A DNA stretch of 10,082 nucleotides, from the NCBI GenBank assembly GCA_945860325.1, contig CAMARL010000057.1, forward strand, positions 1 through 10,082, given 5' to 3'. The notes beneath the pieces were generated by a model. It was not told the origin of the DNA and ran no database searches. It saw nothing but the letters and a program-made list of their open reading frames with translations. This document shows positions 1-7,495 of this stretch, piece by piece. Source of the stretch: Spirosoma fluviale. Its GTDB lineage: Bacteria > Bacteroidota > Bacteroidia > Cytophagales > Spirosomataceae. Both the position numbers and the translations under genes were made by a program. The stretch's first letter is position 1. Every line of letters begins with the position of its first letter.

Positions 1-245
1 TAGCTTCCATCCTATGCTCGGAGTTGATACATAAATTTGATAAGGAGGATTTATTTTCAACCACTAGAACGGATAATCTAGGCATGCAATCCATCCTAAA
101 TTCATTCGGATTTGTGCCGTCAGGCATTTCTTACTTAAACTTGACCAAGACGAGATTACTCGAATTATATATACGGAACGGCAATCAGTTTAATCAAGAA
201 AAATCTATGGAATTTGACTTTGACGAATGCATCAGTCAAAGTTGA
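1..245 (+). CDS. GNAT-type N-acetyltransferase, C-terminal fragment (5' end outside window)
   Basis: The reading frame that ends at the TGA at 243-245 is open all the way to the left edge (codons from position 3, 80 residues), so this is the 3' end of a longer gene and not a small complete ORF. The residues LFSTTRTDNLGMQSILNSFG, followed by FVPSG and then LLELYIR near the end, fit the last part of a GNAT fold: a TTR-x-DN-x-x-M-Q turn, an aliphatic helix leading to the xxxGF motif, and a final beta strand ending LYIR. About 14 polar residues follow as a tail. The substrate cannot be told because the acetyl-CoA-binding loop and the N-terminal half are missing. It is co-directional with the lipoprotein gene downstream but separated by 100 bp, so nothing shows that they share an operon. 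It is not related to the PhnO-like GNAT at the other end of the window beyond the fold. Confidence 0.72.
   Translation, partial: ASILCSELIHKFDKEDLFSTTRTDNLGMQSILNSFGFVPSGISYLNLTKTRLLELYIRNGNQFNQEKSMEFDFDECISQS
217..242 (+). terminator. Hairpin abutting the stop codon of the GNAT fragment
   Basis: ACTTTGAC (217-224) and GTCAAAGT (235-242) form a perfect 8-bp stem with a 10-nt loop, and G-U pairs can extend it outward by two or three pairs. The right arm ends just before the TGA. No clean T-tract follows directly; T-rich sequence begins only about 25 bases later. It may be a weak terminator or a 3'-end stabilising structure. Confidence 0.35.
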
Positions 246-319
246 TTCTCAGTCCTATTGATAATTCTTTATTTAAAATAAGATAATCTTAAGGTAACAT
301 AGGGATTAAATTCTGCACT

Positions 320-327
320 TATTTTTG
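320..327 (+). promoter_or_regulatory. Candidate Bacteroidota -7 element for the choice-of-anchor I gene
   Basis: TATTTTTG matches the Bacteroidota -7 consensus TAnnTTTG exactly and lies 18 bases before the ATG at 346, which implies a short leader. No convincing TTTG-type -33 element is seen about 19-21 bases upstream. In AT-rich spacer this 8-mer can occur by chance, so the call is tentative. Confidence 0.35.
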
Positions 328-345
328 AGTTAAAATAAAAAAAAC

Positions 346-1863
346 ATGATCAAATTTAAATTTATTTACCCTGTTCTAGTTGCGGTTACTTTATTTTCAT
401 GTCAAAAAGATGAAGTTGCAACACCCTTAGAAAATACACAAAATGAAGATTTAAGCGGCTATCAAGAAATAGCTTCCATTAATTTAGGCGGTTTAGGATC
501 TGCAGAAATTACCGCTTTTGACCCAAGTACGAATAGACTATTTTCAGTAAATAACGGCTCAGAAAATAAAATTGACGTTATTGATATTAGTAACCCCTCT
601 AGTATTTCTGTAATTAAGTCGATCAGTATGACCCCTTATGGCGGTTACGTTAATAGTGTAGCAGTAAGTAATGGAAAGTTAGCTGCAGCCATCGAATCAA
701 CAGACAAGCAAGCGCCTGGTAAAATAGTGGTATTTAATACGACTACTTACGCAGAAATTAAATCCATCACGGTAGGTGCATTGCCCGATATGGTTACCTT
801 TTCACCAGATGGAAATTATATAATTTCCGCCAACGAAGGTGAACCAAGTGCCAATTATCTAAATGATCCAGAAGGAACTATTTCAATTATTAAAGTATCA
901 GACTATTCGGTAACTACTTTAAATTTTGCTTCGTTTGAAAGTCAATTAGCTAGTTTAACAGCTAAAGGATTTAGAATTTTTGGACCCGGCAAAAATTTTA
1001 ATAAAGACATTGAGCCAGAATACATAAGCGTCTCTGATGATTCAAAAACAGCCTATGTTACCTTGCAAGAAAACAATGCGATCGCTGAAGTAGACATTGC
1101 AAGTGCTACCATTAAGAAAATTACCCCACTAGGTTTTAAAGATTATTCGTTGGCTCCAAATGCGATTGATGTGAGCGATCGAGATAATAAAATTGAGTTT
1201 AACCCCGTATCAAAACTTTTTGGAATCTATATGCCAGATGCGATAGCATTTTTAAATTACAACGGAACTCCTTATTTATTTACAGCAAATGAAGGTGATT
1301 CAAGAGAATACGCGGCGTTTACAGAAATGAAAAGAGTTAGTGCTGTTTCTTTAGATGCGACAAATTTTCCAACTGCATCAGCACTTAAAACTGACTTAAA
1401 TTTAGGAAGATTAAATGTTACAACCACTTTAGGAGACAATGATTCAGATGGAGATTTTGATGCATTATATTCTTTAGGATCTAGATCATTTAGTGTGTGG
1501 AATGCTACAACAGGTAGCCAAGTATTTGACAGCAAAAATGAGCTAGACATTAAGGCAAAAGAATTAGCGGTTTATGATGATACCAGAAGTGATGACAAGT
1601 CGGTAGAGCCAGAATCAGTTTGTATTGGTCGAGTTGGCAACAAAAATATTGCAATTGTTGGTTTAGAAAGAGCAGATGCCTTTGCTATTTATGACATAAC
1701 TATTCCAACAGCACCGGTTTTTGTGAAAATGTTTAAGACAGGCGATGCCCCTGAAGGAATCATTTTCATACCCGCATCCAAAAGCCCCATTAAGCAAAGT
1801 TTAATTGTCATCAGTAGCGAAAATGACGGTTTGGTTAAAATATATAAGTCAACTAAATTATAA
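346..1863 (+). CDS. Choice-of-anchor I family lipoprotein, secreted beta-propeller-like
   Basis: This is a 505-residue exported protein of unknown biochemical function. The N-terminus is a lipoprotein signal: hydrophobic residues 6-17, then lipobox LFSC with the acylated Cys at 19, followed by an acidic linker. The body carries the recurring signatures of the choice-of-anchor I family: VGALPDMVTFSPDG (143-156), ANEGEP (162-167), DIEPEYISVSDDSKTAYVTL (221-240), QENNAIAEVDI (241-251), MPDAI (296-300), TANEGDSREY (313-322), LGSRSFSVW (377-385), DDTRSDDKSVEPES (411-424) and DAPEGIIFIP (467-476). The repeated strand-turn units look like propeller blades. Family members are carried to the cell surface by different anchors, and some are fused to or annotated as phosphatases; here the anchor is the N-terminal lipid. 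The ATG at 346 is chosen because the signal peptide follows it immediately. No Shine-Dalgarno is present, as usual in Bacteroidota. A strong hairpin downstream suggests a single-gene transcript. Confidence 0.88.
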   Translation: MIKFKFIYPVLVAVTLFSCQKDEVATPLENTQNEDLSGYQEIASINLGGLGSAEITAFDPSTNRLFSVNNGSENKIDVIDISNPSSISVIKSISMTPYGGYVNSVAVSNGKLAAAIESTDKQAPGKIVVFNTTTYAEIKSITVGALPDMVTFSPDGNYIISANEGEPSANYLNDPEGTISIIKVSDYSVTTLNFASFESQLASLTAKGFRIFGPGKNFNKDIEPEYISVSDDSKTAYVTLQENNAIAEVDIASATIKKITPLGFKDYSLAPNAIDVSDRDNKIEFNPVSKLFGIYMPDAIAFLNYNGTPYLFTANEGDSREYAAFTEMKRVSAVSLDATNFPTASALKTDLNLGRLNVTTTLGDNDSDGDFDALYSLGSRSFSVWNATTGSQVFDSKNELDIKAKELAVYDDTRSDDKSVEPESVCIGRVGNKNIAIVGLERADAFAIYDITIPTAPVFVKMFKTGDAPEGIIFIPASKSPIKQSLIVISSENDGLVKIYKSTKL

Positions 1864-1932
1864 GGTAAAATAGTTTAGCATGTAATTCGCCTACCCTAGT
1901 TTTTTCTCATTATTCGGGATAAGTTTTAAATC

Positions 1933-1974
1933 AAAAGGGTTTATGAAATAGAAATCATAAACCCTTTTCGTTTT
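1933..1974 (+). terminator. Strong hairpin terminator after the choice-of-anchor I gene
   Basis: AAAAGGGTTTATGA (1933-1946) and TCATAAACCCTTTT (1955-1968) are perfectly complementary over 14 bp with an 8-nt loop. The stem is A-rich on the left and T-rich on the right, and TTTT follows at 1971-1974, giving the form of an intrinsic terminator. It starts about 70 bp after the stop at 1863. Because the stem is flanked by A on one side and T on the other, it could work in both directions. Confidence 0.8.
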
Positions 1975-2112
1975 GGAAAATTCCACTGAGGTTAAATCAA
2001 GATTTAGCCCATTAATTGTGTGGTTACTATAACCATTATCAGAAAAATAGTTGCAATACTAGTATCATTTCTTGGGACAAAAACTCTTGTACTCCACATA
2101 GGTTGACGATGA

Positions 2113-2331
2113 AGGATTAATAAAGAAAAGTCTTGGTATTGGAAAAGAGCTGTCAATGAATCAATCCTAAATACGCTTTCTAGAAAGCCTCTTGACGCGC
2201 CTTACGCAGCTAATGAACATCAAGGCGAAGTCATATCATTCAAATCCGATCAAACAGGATTTATGACCATTTCTGAAACCAAAGGTTATCCGAATGATAT
2301 TTACAGAATTAGTCTTTATGTACGAAAATAA
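2113..2331 (+). pseudogene. 3' remnant of a secreted propeller/esterase-like-phytase-type protein
   Basis: An open frame runs from just after an in-frame TGA (2110-2112) to TAA at 2329-2331, 72 codons, with no start codon near its beginning; the first ATG is at 2263, only 22 codons from the stop. The conceptual peptide includes SWYWKRAVNESILNTLSRKP, then LDAPYAANEHQGEVISF, DQTGFMTISETKG and a final LYVRK. This matches, from memory, the C-terminal blade of secreted bacterial propeller proteins in which a 'lpY..E.QGEAI.f..dg.gyyT.SE....lyyY.R' pattern ends the protein. Upstream the plus frames are broken by stops, so it reads as a gene that lost its 5' part. The family assignment is by pattern only. 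The alternative is chance openness, but the coherent motif argues against that. Confidence 0.5.
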
Positions 2332-2361
2332 AAAAGGGATAGAAAAAATCTCTATCCCTTT
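2331..2361 (-). terminator. Intrinsic terminator of the susC-susD operon
   Basis: The arms 2333-2343 and 2351-2361 (AAAGGGATAGA / TCTATCCCTTT) pair perfectly over 11 bp around a 7-nt loop. Read on the minus strand the hairpin is followed by a run of T (complement of the A-run beginning at 2331 and continuing to 2325 with one interruption). It sits about 33 bp after the susD stop. It also overlaps the stop codon of the degraded plus-strand fragment. Confidence 0.8.
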
Positions 2362-2393
2362 ATAATACACTAAACACTATTATGAAATACTAA

Positions 2394-3992
2394 TTATTTA
2401 ATCAACCACATTTGGTCATTAATATCATCTTTACCAGCATATTGACTTGTAATAGCTGCAGTATAATTAGTTGAGTTAGCTGTTCTTTCTGTCGCTGGAT
2501 AGATCCAACGTAAAGCGATACGATTCGAGTTTCCATTACCCACTCCTGAAGAGAATGCAGGGAATCCAGTTCTTCTCCAATTGAAGTATGCTTCCATACC
2601 TGAGTTCATAAAGAAGGCTGCGTATTTTTGAGAAATAATTTTCTCAATTCCTGAAGCCGCATCGTATTTAACTGAAGATTGCTCATAAAACGTATTGAAG
2701 TTGAAGCTAACTGAGTACTTTACTAAGTCGGCAGCATCCCGTGCACCTGACTTCGAGTAAGTCATTGTATTTGCACCTTCCGCGATACCATAAAACGACT
2801 GAGAAGCCTTGATACCTTTCTTATACCAATCTTCCGCTGAACCCGTAGCCCATCCACGTGCATATCCTTCCGCAATGTTGAAACATAATTCAGGATAACC
2901 CACGATGAACGTATTTTCTCCCGCGTAGTTTTGGTAGTAACGAGCACGGTTTTGGAATGAGTAGATGCCTGGAGCGAAACCTGCGCCATTAGTTAAACCC
3001 GCATTTTTCGCCATGTCATCGATATTATCACCAGAACCAGCACCGCGATATGCCGTGTAGTCTGAAGCTAATTTGCCGGCCTTTAAATCTGAACCTGCAG
3101 GCTCACATGTAATCATCACACGTGGATCTTGAGTTCTAGCTAATAAACCAACATACGTAGAAGCCATGTTTTGACGAGTTGCATCAAAACCAAAGTTGTC
3201 TGGATTAGATGGGTATTTGTTGAAGTTGTTCCAAACAAATTGCAAAGACTCACCATTCGATCCTAACAAGGGATACTTCGAAGGGTTACTTACCATTTCA
3301 GCAAATTTCGCTTTAACACCTAATTCCGCATCTGCATCTTTCTTAGACAAAGTGATCAAGACACGTAAACGATAAGCATTCACCACTTTTTGCCATTTTT
3401 TCAAATCTCCACCGAAATAGAAATCCCCAGAAATCGTCTCGCCTTTCGCAATTAATGAAGTCAAGTCCGAATTCGAATCATCTAACCACTTCAAGATTTG
3501 CGTGTAGATAACTTTTTGTGAATCATATTTAGGTGCAATATTTTCGATCCCTTTTAATGCATCTGTCATAGGTAAATCACCCACACGCTTCGACATTTGA
3601 TCAAATAAATAGGCACGGAAGAATTTTCCTAAGGCTGCGTAACCATTCACATCGGCTAAACCTAATTTCTTTGCTTCCTCTTCCATTTTTACTACGTTTT
3701 TCAACGTTGTATATTGGTTTGGCATTTGACCTAAGTTATACTCATTATTTGCATAATAGTTATAATTAGAGCAATAGAACTGATTATAACGAGCCTCCGC
3801 TGAGAATGGACGACCATTATCGTTCATTACGTTGAATTCCACAGCCTGCAATACTAATGATGCAGGAACTTGTACCGCGCGGTTAGAGTCTTTCTCTAAC
3901 TGGTCAAACGTTTTCTCGCAACTGCTTAATGCAATTAGTGAAAAGCCCAACATACCTAAAATTATATTTTTGATTTTCATTGTATGAATCAT
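2394..3992 (-). CDS. SusD/RagB-like outer-membrane lipoprotein (SusD-like_2 type)
   Basis: This is the surface lipoprotein that acts as the ligand-capturing lid on the partner SusC channel. From the first ATG it has 532 residues. A second in-frame ATG at 3980 gives MKIKNIILGM followed by a hydrophobic stretch and lipobox LSSC, with the acylated Cys at 21 from that start or 25 from the first. The inner start gives the more typical signal peptide and I favour it. Family marks include the opening CEKTFDQLEKDSNRA, QFYCSNYNYYANNEYNLGQM, PELCFNIAEGYARGWA, and the C-terminal FMNSGMEAYFNWRRTGFPAF, RWIYPATE, and DDINDQMWLIK, all characteristic of the SusD-like_2 branch (which usually ends with ...W). 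The length fits the family. It follows susC by 18-30 bp on the same strand and is followed by a hairpin terminator. The ligand is not readable from sequence; this branch is not confined to classical polysaccharide loci. Confidence 0.93.
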   Translation of the reverse strand: MIHTMKIKNIILGMLGFSLIALSSCEKTFDQLEKDSNRAVQVPASLVLQAVEFNVMNDNGRPFSAEARYNQFYCSNYNYYANNEYNLGQMPNQYTTLKNVVKMEEEAKKLGLADVNGYAALGKFFRAYLFDQMSKRVGDLPMTDALKGIENIAPKYDSQKVIYTQILKWLDDSNSDLTSLIAKGETISGDFYFGGDLKKWQKVVNAYRLRVLITLSKKDADAELGVKAKFAEMVSNPSKYPLLGSNGESLQFVWNNFNKYPSNPDNFGFDATRQNMASTYVGLLARTQDPRVMITCEPAGSDLKAGKLASDYTAYRGAGSGDNIDDMAKNAGLTNGAGFAPGIYSFQNRARYYQNYAGENTFIVGYPELCFNIAEGYARGWATGSAEDWYKKGIKASQSFYGIAEGANTMTYSKSGARDAADLVKYSVSFNFNTFYEQSSVKYDAASGIEKIISQKYAAFFMNSGMEAYFNWRRTGFPAFSSGVGNGNSNRIALRWIYPATERTANSTNYTAAITSQYAGKDDINDQMWLIK

Positions 3993-4010
3993 TTAATAGA
4001 CATGAAAAGA

Positions 4011-7000
4011 TTAGAATGTGAAGTTTAAGTTAACACCGTAACTTCTAACTGAAGGAGTTTGAACACCTGTAGCACCGTCTGTGATGTATTGAGACATATC
4101 AGTATCTTTTGCCTCAGCAAAATACAATAGGTTACGCCCTACAAAAGAGATGTTGGCTGTCGAGACATATTTCCCAAACCATGCATTCGGCAACTTAACA
4201 CCTAGCACAACTTCCTTTAACATACCGAATGAACGGTTCATTAAATTTCCTTCGTTTGTGTTGTAATAACGACCTACATAATCTTGTACATACGTCTTCA
4301 CCGTGTTAGGAGCAAATTGTAATTCAGAGAAGTTGGTCACTTTTCCATTTACATCGTATTTAATTGCAACCTTATTAGAAACAACCACACCTTCTCCTAC
4401 GAATGCTTTAACTCCTAACGCATCTTGTGGGCGCGCTTCAGCAAAAATTCCTTGAGTAGTTCCGATGTGACGACCTCCACGGTACGATTGTTGTTGGGTA
4501 TAATTGATAATTTTACCCCCAATACGACCATCAAATAAGAAGCTTAAGCTTACATTCTTGTACGTAAACTTGTTATTGAAACCGAAAACAAAATCAGGGT
4601 TTGCGTTACCTAAATATTGTGATTGAGTTCCCGTCAATCTTTCTGGTATACCACCTGATGTGTTGATGATTTTTCCTTCCGGCGTGCGAACAAAAGCTGA
4701 ACCATATATTTTATCCGTGCGATCTCCTACTTTTAAAAATGTATTTAAGCTCGTAATACCTGGATAAATTTCTGTTAACGTTTGCTCAAACGTAGAGTAG
4801 TTGGCTAACACATCCCAGCTAAAGTCAGCCGTTTGGATCGGTGTTCCTGTTACTGAGATTTCATATCCTTTCTTCTGCGTTTTGATACCATTCACTAAAG
4901 CAGATGTATAACCTGACGTAGATGAGATAGGTAAAGCGAAGATGGAAGGACCGTCATTTGAGATAAAATATGCCGCGTCTACTGCGATACGATTTTTAAA
5001 TAAACGTAAGTCCATACCGAATTCCGTTTGAGAAGTCTCCGATGGATTTAAATTCGGATTGCTCAATTCATTACCATAAGCCGCTCCCGTTTGGTTATTG
5101 TAATAAAAACCCGTTGAGTAAACTGTATTGTTTTGATATGAAGGACCATCATAAGGTGAGTTATAATTTTCACCTGAATATGTTCCTACACGGTTATCAA
5201 TCGTAGAAGACGTTAAGCCGTCTTTCACATTGGCATATGATCCACGGAATTTCAAGAAAGAAATCGTTTCAGGCAAATCTACATAATCAGATATCACAGA
5301 AACCGCCCCGAATGAAGGATAGAAGAATGAGTTTTTGCCTGCTGGTAAAGTTGACAATTTATCAACACGTCCTGTAGCGAAAACTGTCAAATATTTCTTG
5401 TATGAAAAGTCAGCTGAGTAGTATGCTGAAAGAACATTCATGTCAGAACCAAAGTTAGCTACTTGTACTGGGTTAGATGAATTCGAGAAGTTATACAAAC
5501 CCGGTACGTTCAAGTAGTTCGTTGTCGCGAACATCGACTTGTATTGGAAAATCCTCTGAGATGCACCCGCGTTGATTTTTGTATTAAATCCTGGTAAGAT
5601 ATCCTTATCAAACGTTAATAATAATTCTGTATTATTTTCGAATAAAGAACGACGATCTTCACGGTAATCCCCACGTCGCTCGTCACGGCTATAGGTACCT
5701 GCAGAGTAAGGGAATTTCTCTGTTCTCAACATATCCCAAGTAGTCACCTGAGTACGTGCCAATAAATTCAAGCTCTCATTAAATGTATAACGCAAAGACG
5801 CCTGGCCAATGACATCCGTCTTGTAGTGAGAACGTAACCACTCGTAAGACATGAAGTAAGGGTTATTGTAACGTTGGTATTCCGCATAAATTTGTTGGAT
5901 ACCTTCTTTTCCCTTTTGCCAGTAGTTACGCATATCATCCACATTCCAGTCAGCACCTGCCCAATACACAATGTTGTAGATGATCGAGTTAGGACCGTAG
6001 TTTACATCAGGAATATTAGGTGTATACTGGCGGTTGTATTGTAAGTTGGACTCAAATTTCAATTTATTTGAAAACTTATAATCAGCCGTGATGTTGAAGT
6101 TCGTCATGTTCAACTGCGTATTTGGAACAATTCCCTTTTGGTAAATATGAGAAGTTGAAAAACGCAAATTGTATTTCTCTCCTGTTGCCGCAACTGAAAT
6201 GTTATTCGTAGATAAAACCCCTGTTTCTAAGAAACGCTTCAAGTTATCTTTTCCACGTGCGATCCAAGGCGTGCTTGAACGCTTGCCAGTAATAGGATCC
6301 ACTGGTGAATCATATTGAGGAATTAATTGGCCATTGAATTTTGGACCCCAACCCCCATCGTAGTCACCATCGTTCAAACCACCCCCTTTACCATCACCAA
6401 AAGCATAAGAACCGTGATCACCAGGACCATATTCATCTTGAACTTCTGGAATGGCATAGAAACCACCTTGCAATTGCGTCGAGGAATTAACCTCAACTGA
6501 AAAACCACGCTTGTCAGATGACCCACGCTTGGTTGTAATCAAAATAGCTCCATTTTTTCCGCGGAAACCATAAAGAGCAGAGGCCGAAGCTCCTTTTAGT
6601 ACTGAATATGTTTCGATATCATCTGGAGAAATGTTCCAAGTATCTGAATTGATAGGCACACCATCCACTACATAAAGAATCGTTGAACTACCACGAAGTG
6701 AGATATTTGGCTTACGCAATAACTCGGGTTGAGCACCCACGGTCAAACCTGCCACACGACCAGATAATGCATTGATTGCATTTGGCTCACGTGCCTTGAT
6801 TGTACTTGAACCATCTACAGATTGAATAGCCACACCAATACGGCGAATATCTTTTTTAATACCCAAGGCGGTTACAACCACCTCTTGTAATTGGCGACTA
6901 TCCACATCCAAAACAACCTTTAATGTAGATTGATTTCCTACAGTTACAGATTTGCTTGTATAACCAATCATGGAAAATTCTAAAATCGAGTTGGTTGATG

Positions 7001-7232
7001 CAGAAACGGTAAACTGTCCGTTTGCACTTGAGTTTGTTCCCTTATTTGTTCCCATAATCTTTATGGAAACACCTGGAATTCCTGCATTATCATCACTCCC
7101 GATGACAACCCCTGTAATAGTACGATCTTGGGCATGGACACCCACGAAGGCCAATTGGCACAAGGTAAAAATGAACCAAAAACTCCTTCTAAGAATCATT
7201 TTGGATCCTTGTTTTTGTAAATTCTTTGTCAT
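4011..7232 (-). CDS. SusC/RagA-family TonB-dependent outer-membrane transporter
   Basis: This 1073-residue protein is the outer-membrane channel that imports the ligand captured by its SusD partner, powered by TonB. Order of parts: signal peptide (hydrophobic 18-31, likely cleaved after VHA at 34), carboxypeptidase-D-regulatory-like domain (37-112, with TITGVV, IPGVSIKIMGTNKGT and a MIGYTSKSV turn), Ton-box-like QEVVVTALG (116-124), plug domain to about 237 with INALSGRVAGLTVG, YVVDGVPI, VLKGASASALYG and ILITTKRG, then a long barrel ending in YGVNLNFTF with the terminal Phe typical of outer-membrane barrels. The plug loop between DGVPI and VLKG is short compared with many SusC proteins. The first ATG gives a polar 11-residue head; ATG at 7199 (MILRRSFWF) is an alternative start with a cleaner signal peptide. 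No glycoside hydrolase or sigma/anti-sigma pair lies beside it in this window, so substrate is unknown. Confidence 0.96.
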   Translation of the reverse strand: MTKNLQKQGSKMILRRSFWFIFTLCQLAFVGVHAQDRTITGVVIGSDDNAGIPGVSIKIMGTNKGTNSSANGQFTVSASTNSILEFSMIGYTSKSVTVGNQSTLKVVLDVDSRQLQEVVVTALGIKKDIRRIGVAIQSVDGSSTIKAREPNAINALSGRVAGLTVGAQPELLRKPNISLRGSSTILYVVDGVPINSDTWNISPDDIETYSVLKGASASALYGFRGKNGAILITTKRGSSDKRGFSVEVNSSTQLQGGFYAIPEVQDEYGPGDHGSYAFGDGKGGGLNDGDYDGGWGPKFNGQLIPQYDSPVDPITGKRSSTPWIARGKDNLKRFLETGVLSTNNISVAATGEKYNLRFSTSHIYQKGIVPNTQLNMTNFNITADYKFSNKLKFESNLQYNRQYTPNIPDVNYGPNSIIYNIVYWAGADWNVDDMRNYWQKGKEGIQQIYAEYQRYNNPYFMSYEWLRSHYKTDVIGQASLRYTFNESLNLLARTQVTTWDMLRTEKFPYSAGTYSRDERRGDYREDRRSLFENNTELLLTFDKDILPGFNTKINAGASQRIFQYKSMFATTNYLNVPGLYNFSNSSNPVQVANFGSDMNVLSAYYSADFSYKKYLTVFATGRVDKLSTLPAGKNSFFYPSFGAVSVISDYVDLPETISFLKFRGSYANVKDGLTSSTIDNRVGTYSGENYNSPYDGPSYQNNTVYSTGFYYNNQTGAAYGNELSNPNLNPSETSQTEFGMDLRLFKNRIAVDAAYFISNDGPSIFALPISSTSGYTSALVNGIKTQKKGYEISVTGTPIQTADFSWDVLANYSTFEQTLTEIYPGITSLNTFLKVGDRTDKIYGSAFVRTPEGKIINTSGGIPERLTGTQSQYLGNANPDFVFGFNNKFTYKNVSLSFLFDGRIGGKIINYTQQQSYRGGRHIGTTQGIFAEARPQDALGVKAFVGEGVVVSNKVAIKYDVNGKVTNFSELQFAPNTVKTYVQDYVGRYYNTNEGNLMNRSFGMLKEVVLGVKLPNAWFGKYVSTANISFVGRNLLYFAEAKDTDMSQYITDGATGVQTPSVRSYGVNLNFTF

Positions 7233-7259
7233 AAATGTTTTAGTTTATTAAAATTTTTA

Positions 7260-7267
7260 CAAAAATA
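7260..7267 (-). promoter_or_regulatory. Candidate Bacteroidota -7 element for susC-susD
   Basis: On the minus strand this reads TATTTTTG, an exact match to TAnnTTTG, 28 bases upstream of the first susC ATG (7232). No clear -33 TTTG lies about 20 bases further upstream. It is identical to the element before the choice-of-anchor I gene. The low complexity of the spacer limits confidence. Confidence 0.4.
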
Positions 7268-7377
7268 AAGAGAGAACTTTTTATCTGCCTTAAAAAAAAA
7301 ATAAGAAATGATTAAGAAAAAAGCTGCTTTGTGACTGAATTATTTCCCTTGTATAATCAATATGTTATCACGCATAA

Positions 7378-7412
7378 AATATTTTAAAAAATATTAAAAT
7401 TATGCAATTTTA
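7378..7412. repeat. Two adjacent 18-bp AT-rich palindromes
   Basis: AATATTTT/AAAATATT (7378-7395, 2-bp spacer) is followed directly by TAAAATT/AATTTTA (7395-7412, 4-bp spacer ATGC). Both are perfect. They share base 7395 and lie about 85-120 bases upstream of the phosphonatase-like start. They could be operator half-sites or merely a result of AT richness. Confidence 0.4.
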
Positions 7413-7495
7413 TTTCCTTAATAATAATTTTATGTTTCAGTAACACAATAGGCGGATTGAATTTGTTAATTTTATATTCCACTATTTCATGAATC

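Larger units (their letters stand above)
1864..2393. other. 530-bp interval with no intact gene
   Basis: This stretch lies between two convergent transcription units. It holds a strong hairpin terminator (1933-1974) for the lipoprotein gene, about 130 bp of AT-rich sequence (1980-2112) with stops in the plus-strand frames that were read and no recognisable coding signal, a degraded 3' gene fragment (2113-2331), and a second hairpin terminator (2331-2361) for the minus-strand susC-susD operon. No RNA gene or repeat was recognised. Confidence 0.7.
7233..7495. other. Divergent AT-rich control region between susC and the phosphonatase-like gene
   Basis: This 263-bp spacer is strongly AT-rich and separates two divergent transcription units, so it should hold both promoters. 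It contains a good -7 match for susC and two adjacent AT-rich palindromes (7378-7412). A weak TATGTTTC (7431-7438) is one mismatch from TAnnTTTG and could serve the plus-strand genes. No ORF with coding character and no RNA gene were recognised. Confidence 0.5.

Noticed and set aside
42..49. Strong Shine-Dalgarno-like AAGGAGGA
   Set aside because: It lies inside the GNAT coding frame, no start codon follows at a useful distance, and Bacteroidota genes rarely use such sites.
24..245. A small complete gene starting at TTG 24
   Set aside because: The frame stays open to position 3 and the residues upstream continue the GNAT-like sequence, so this is the end of a longer gene.
1272..1550. Minus-strand ORF of 92 codons
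   Set aside because: It lies wholly within the choice-of-anchor I gene, whose conserved family motifs are read in the plus frame.
2762..2989. Minus-strand ORF of 75 codons
   Set aside because: It is an alternative frame within susD and shows no motif of its own.
5768..5971. Minus-strand ORF of 67 codons
   Set aside because: It is an alternative frame within the susC barrel region.
2394..7232. A classical polysaccharide utilisation locus
   Set aside because: Only the SusC and SusD pair is present; no glycoside hydrolase, lyase, sulfatase or hybrid sensor is seen, so a glycan substrate is not assumed.
6970..7251. Plus-strand ORF of 93 codons antisense to the susC 5' end
   Set aside because: It is complementary to the signal peptide and regulatory-like domain of susC and has no protein-like signature.
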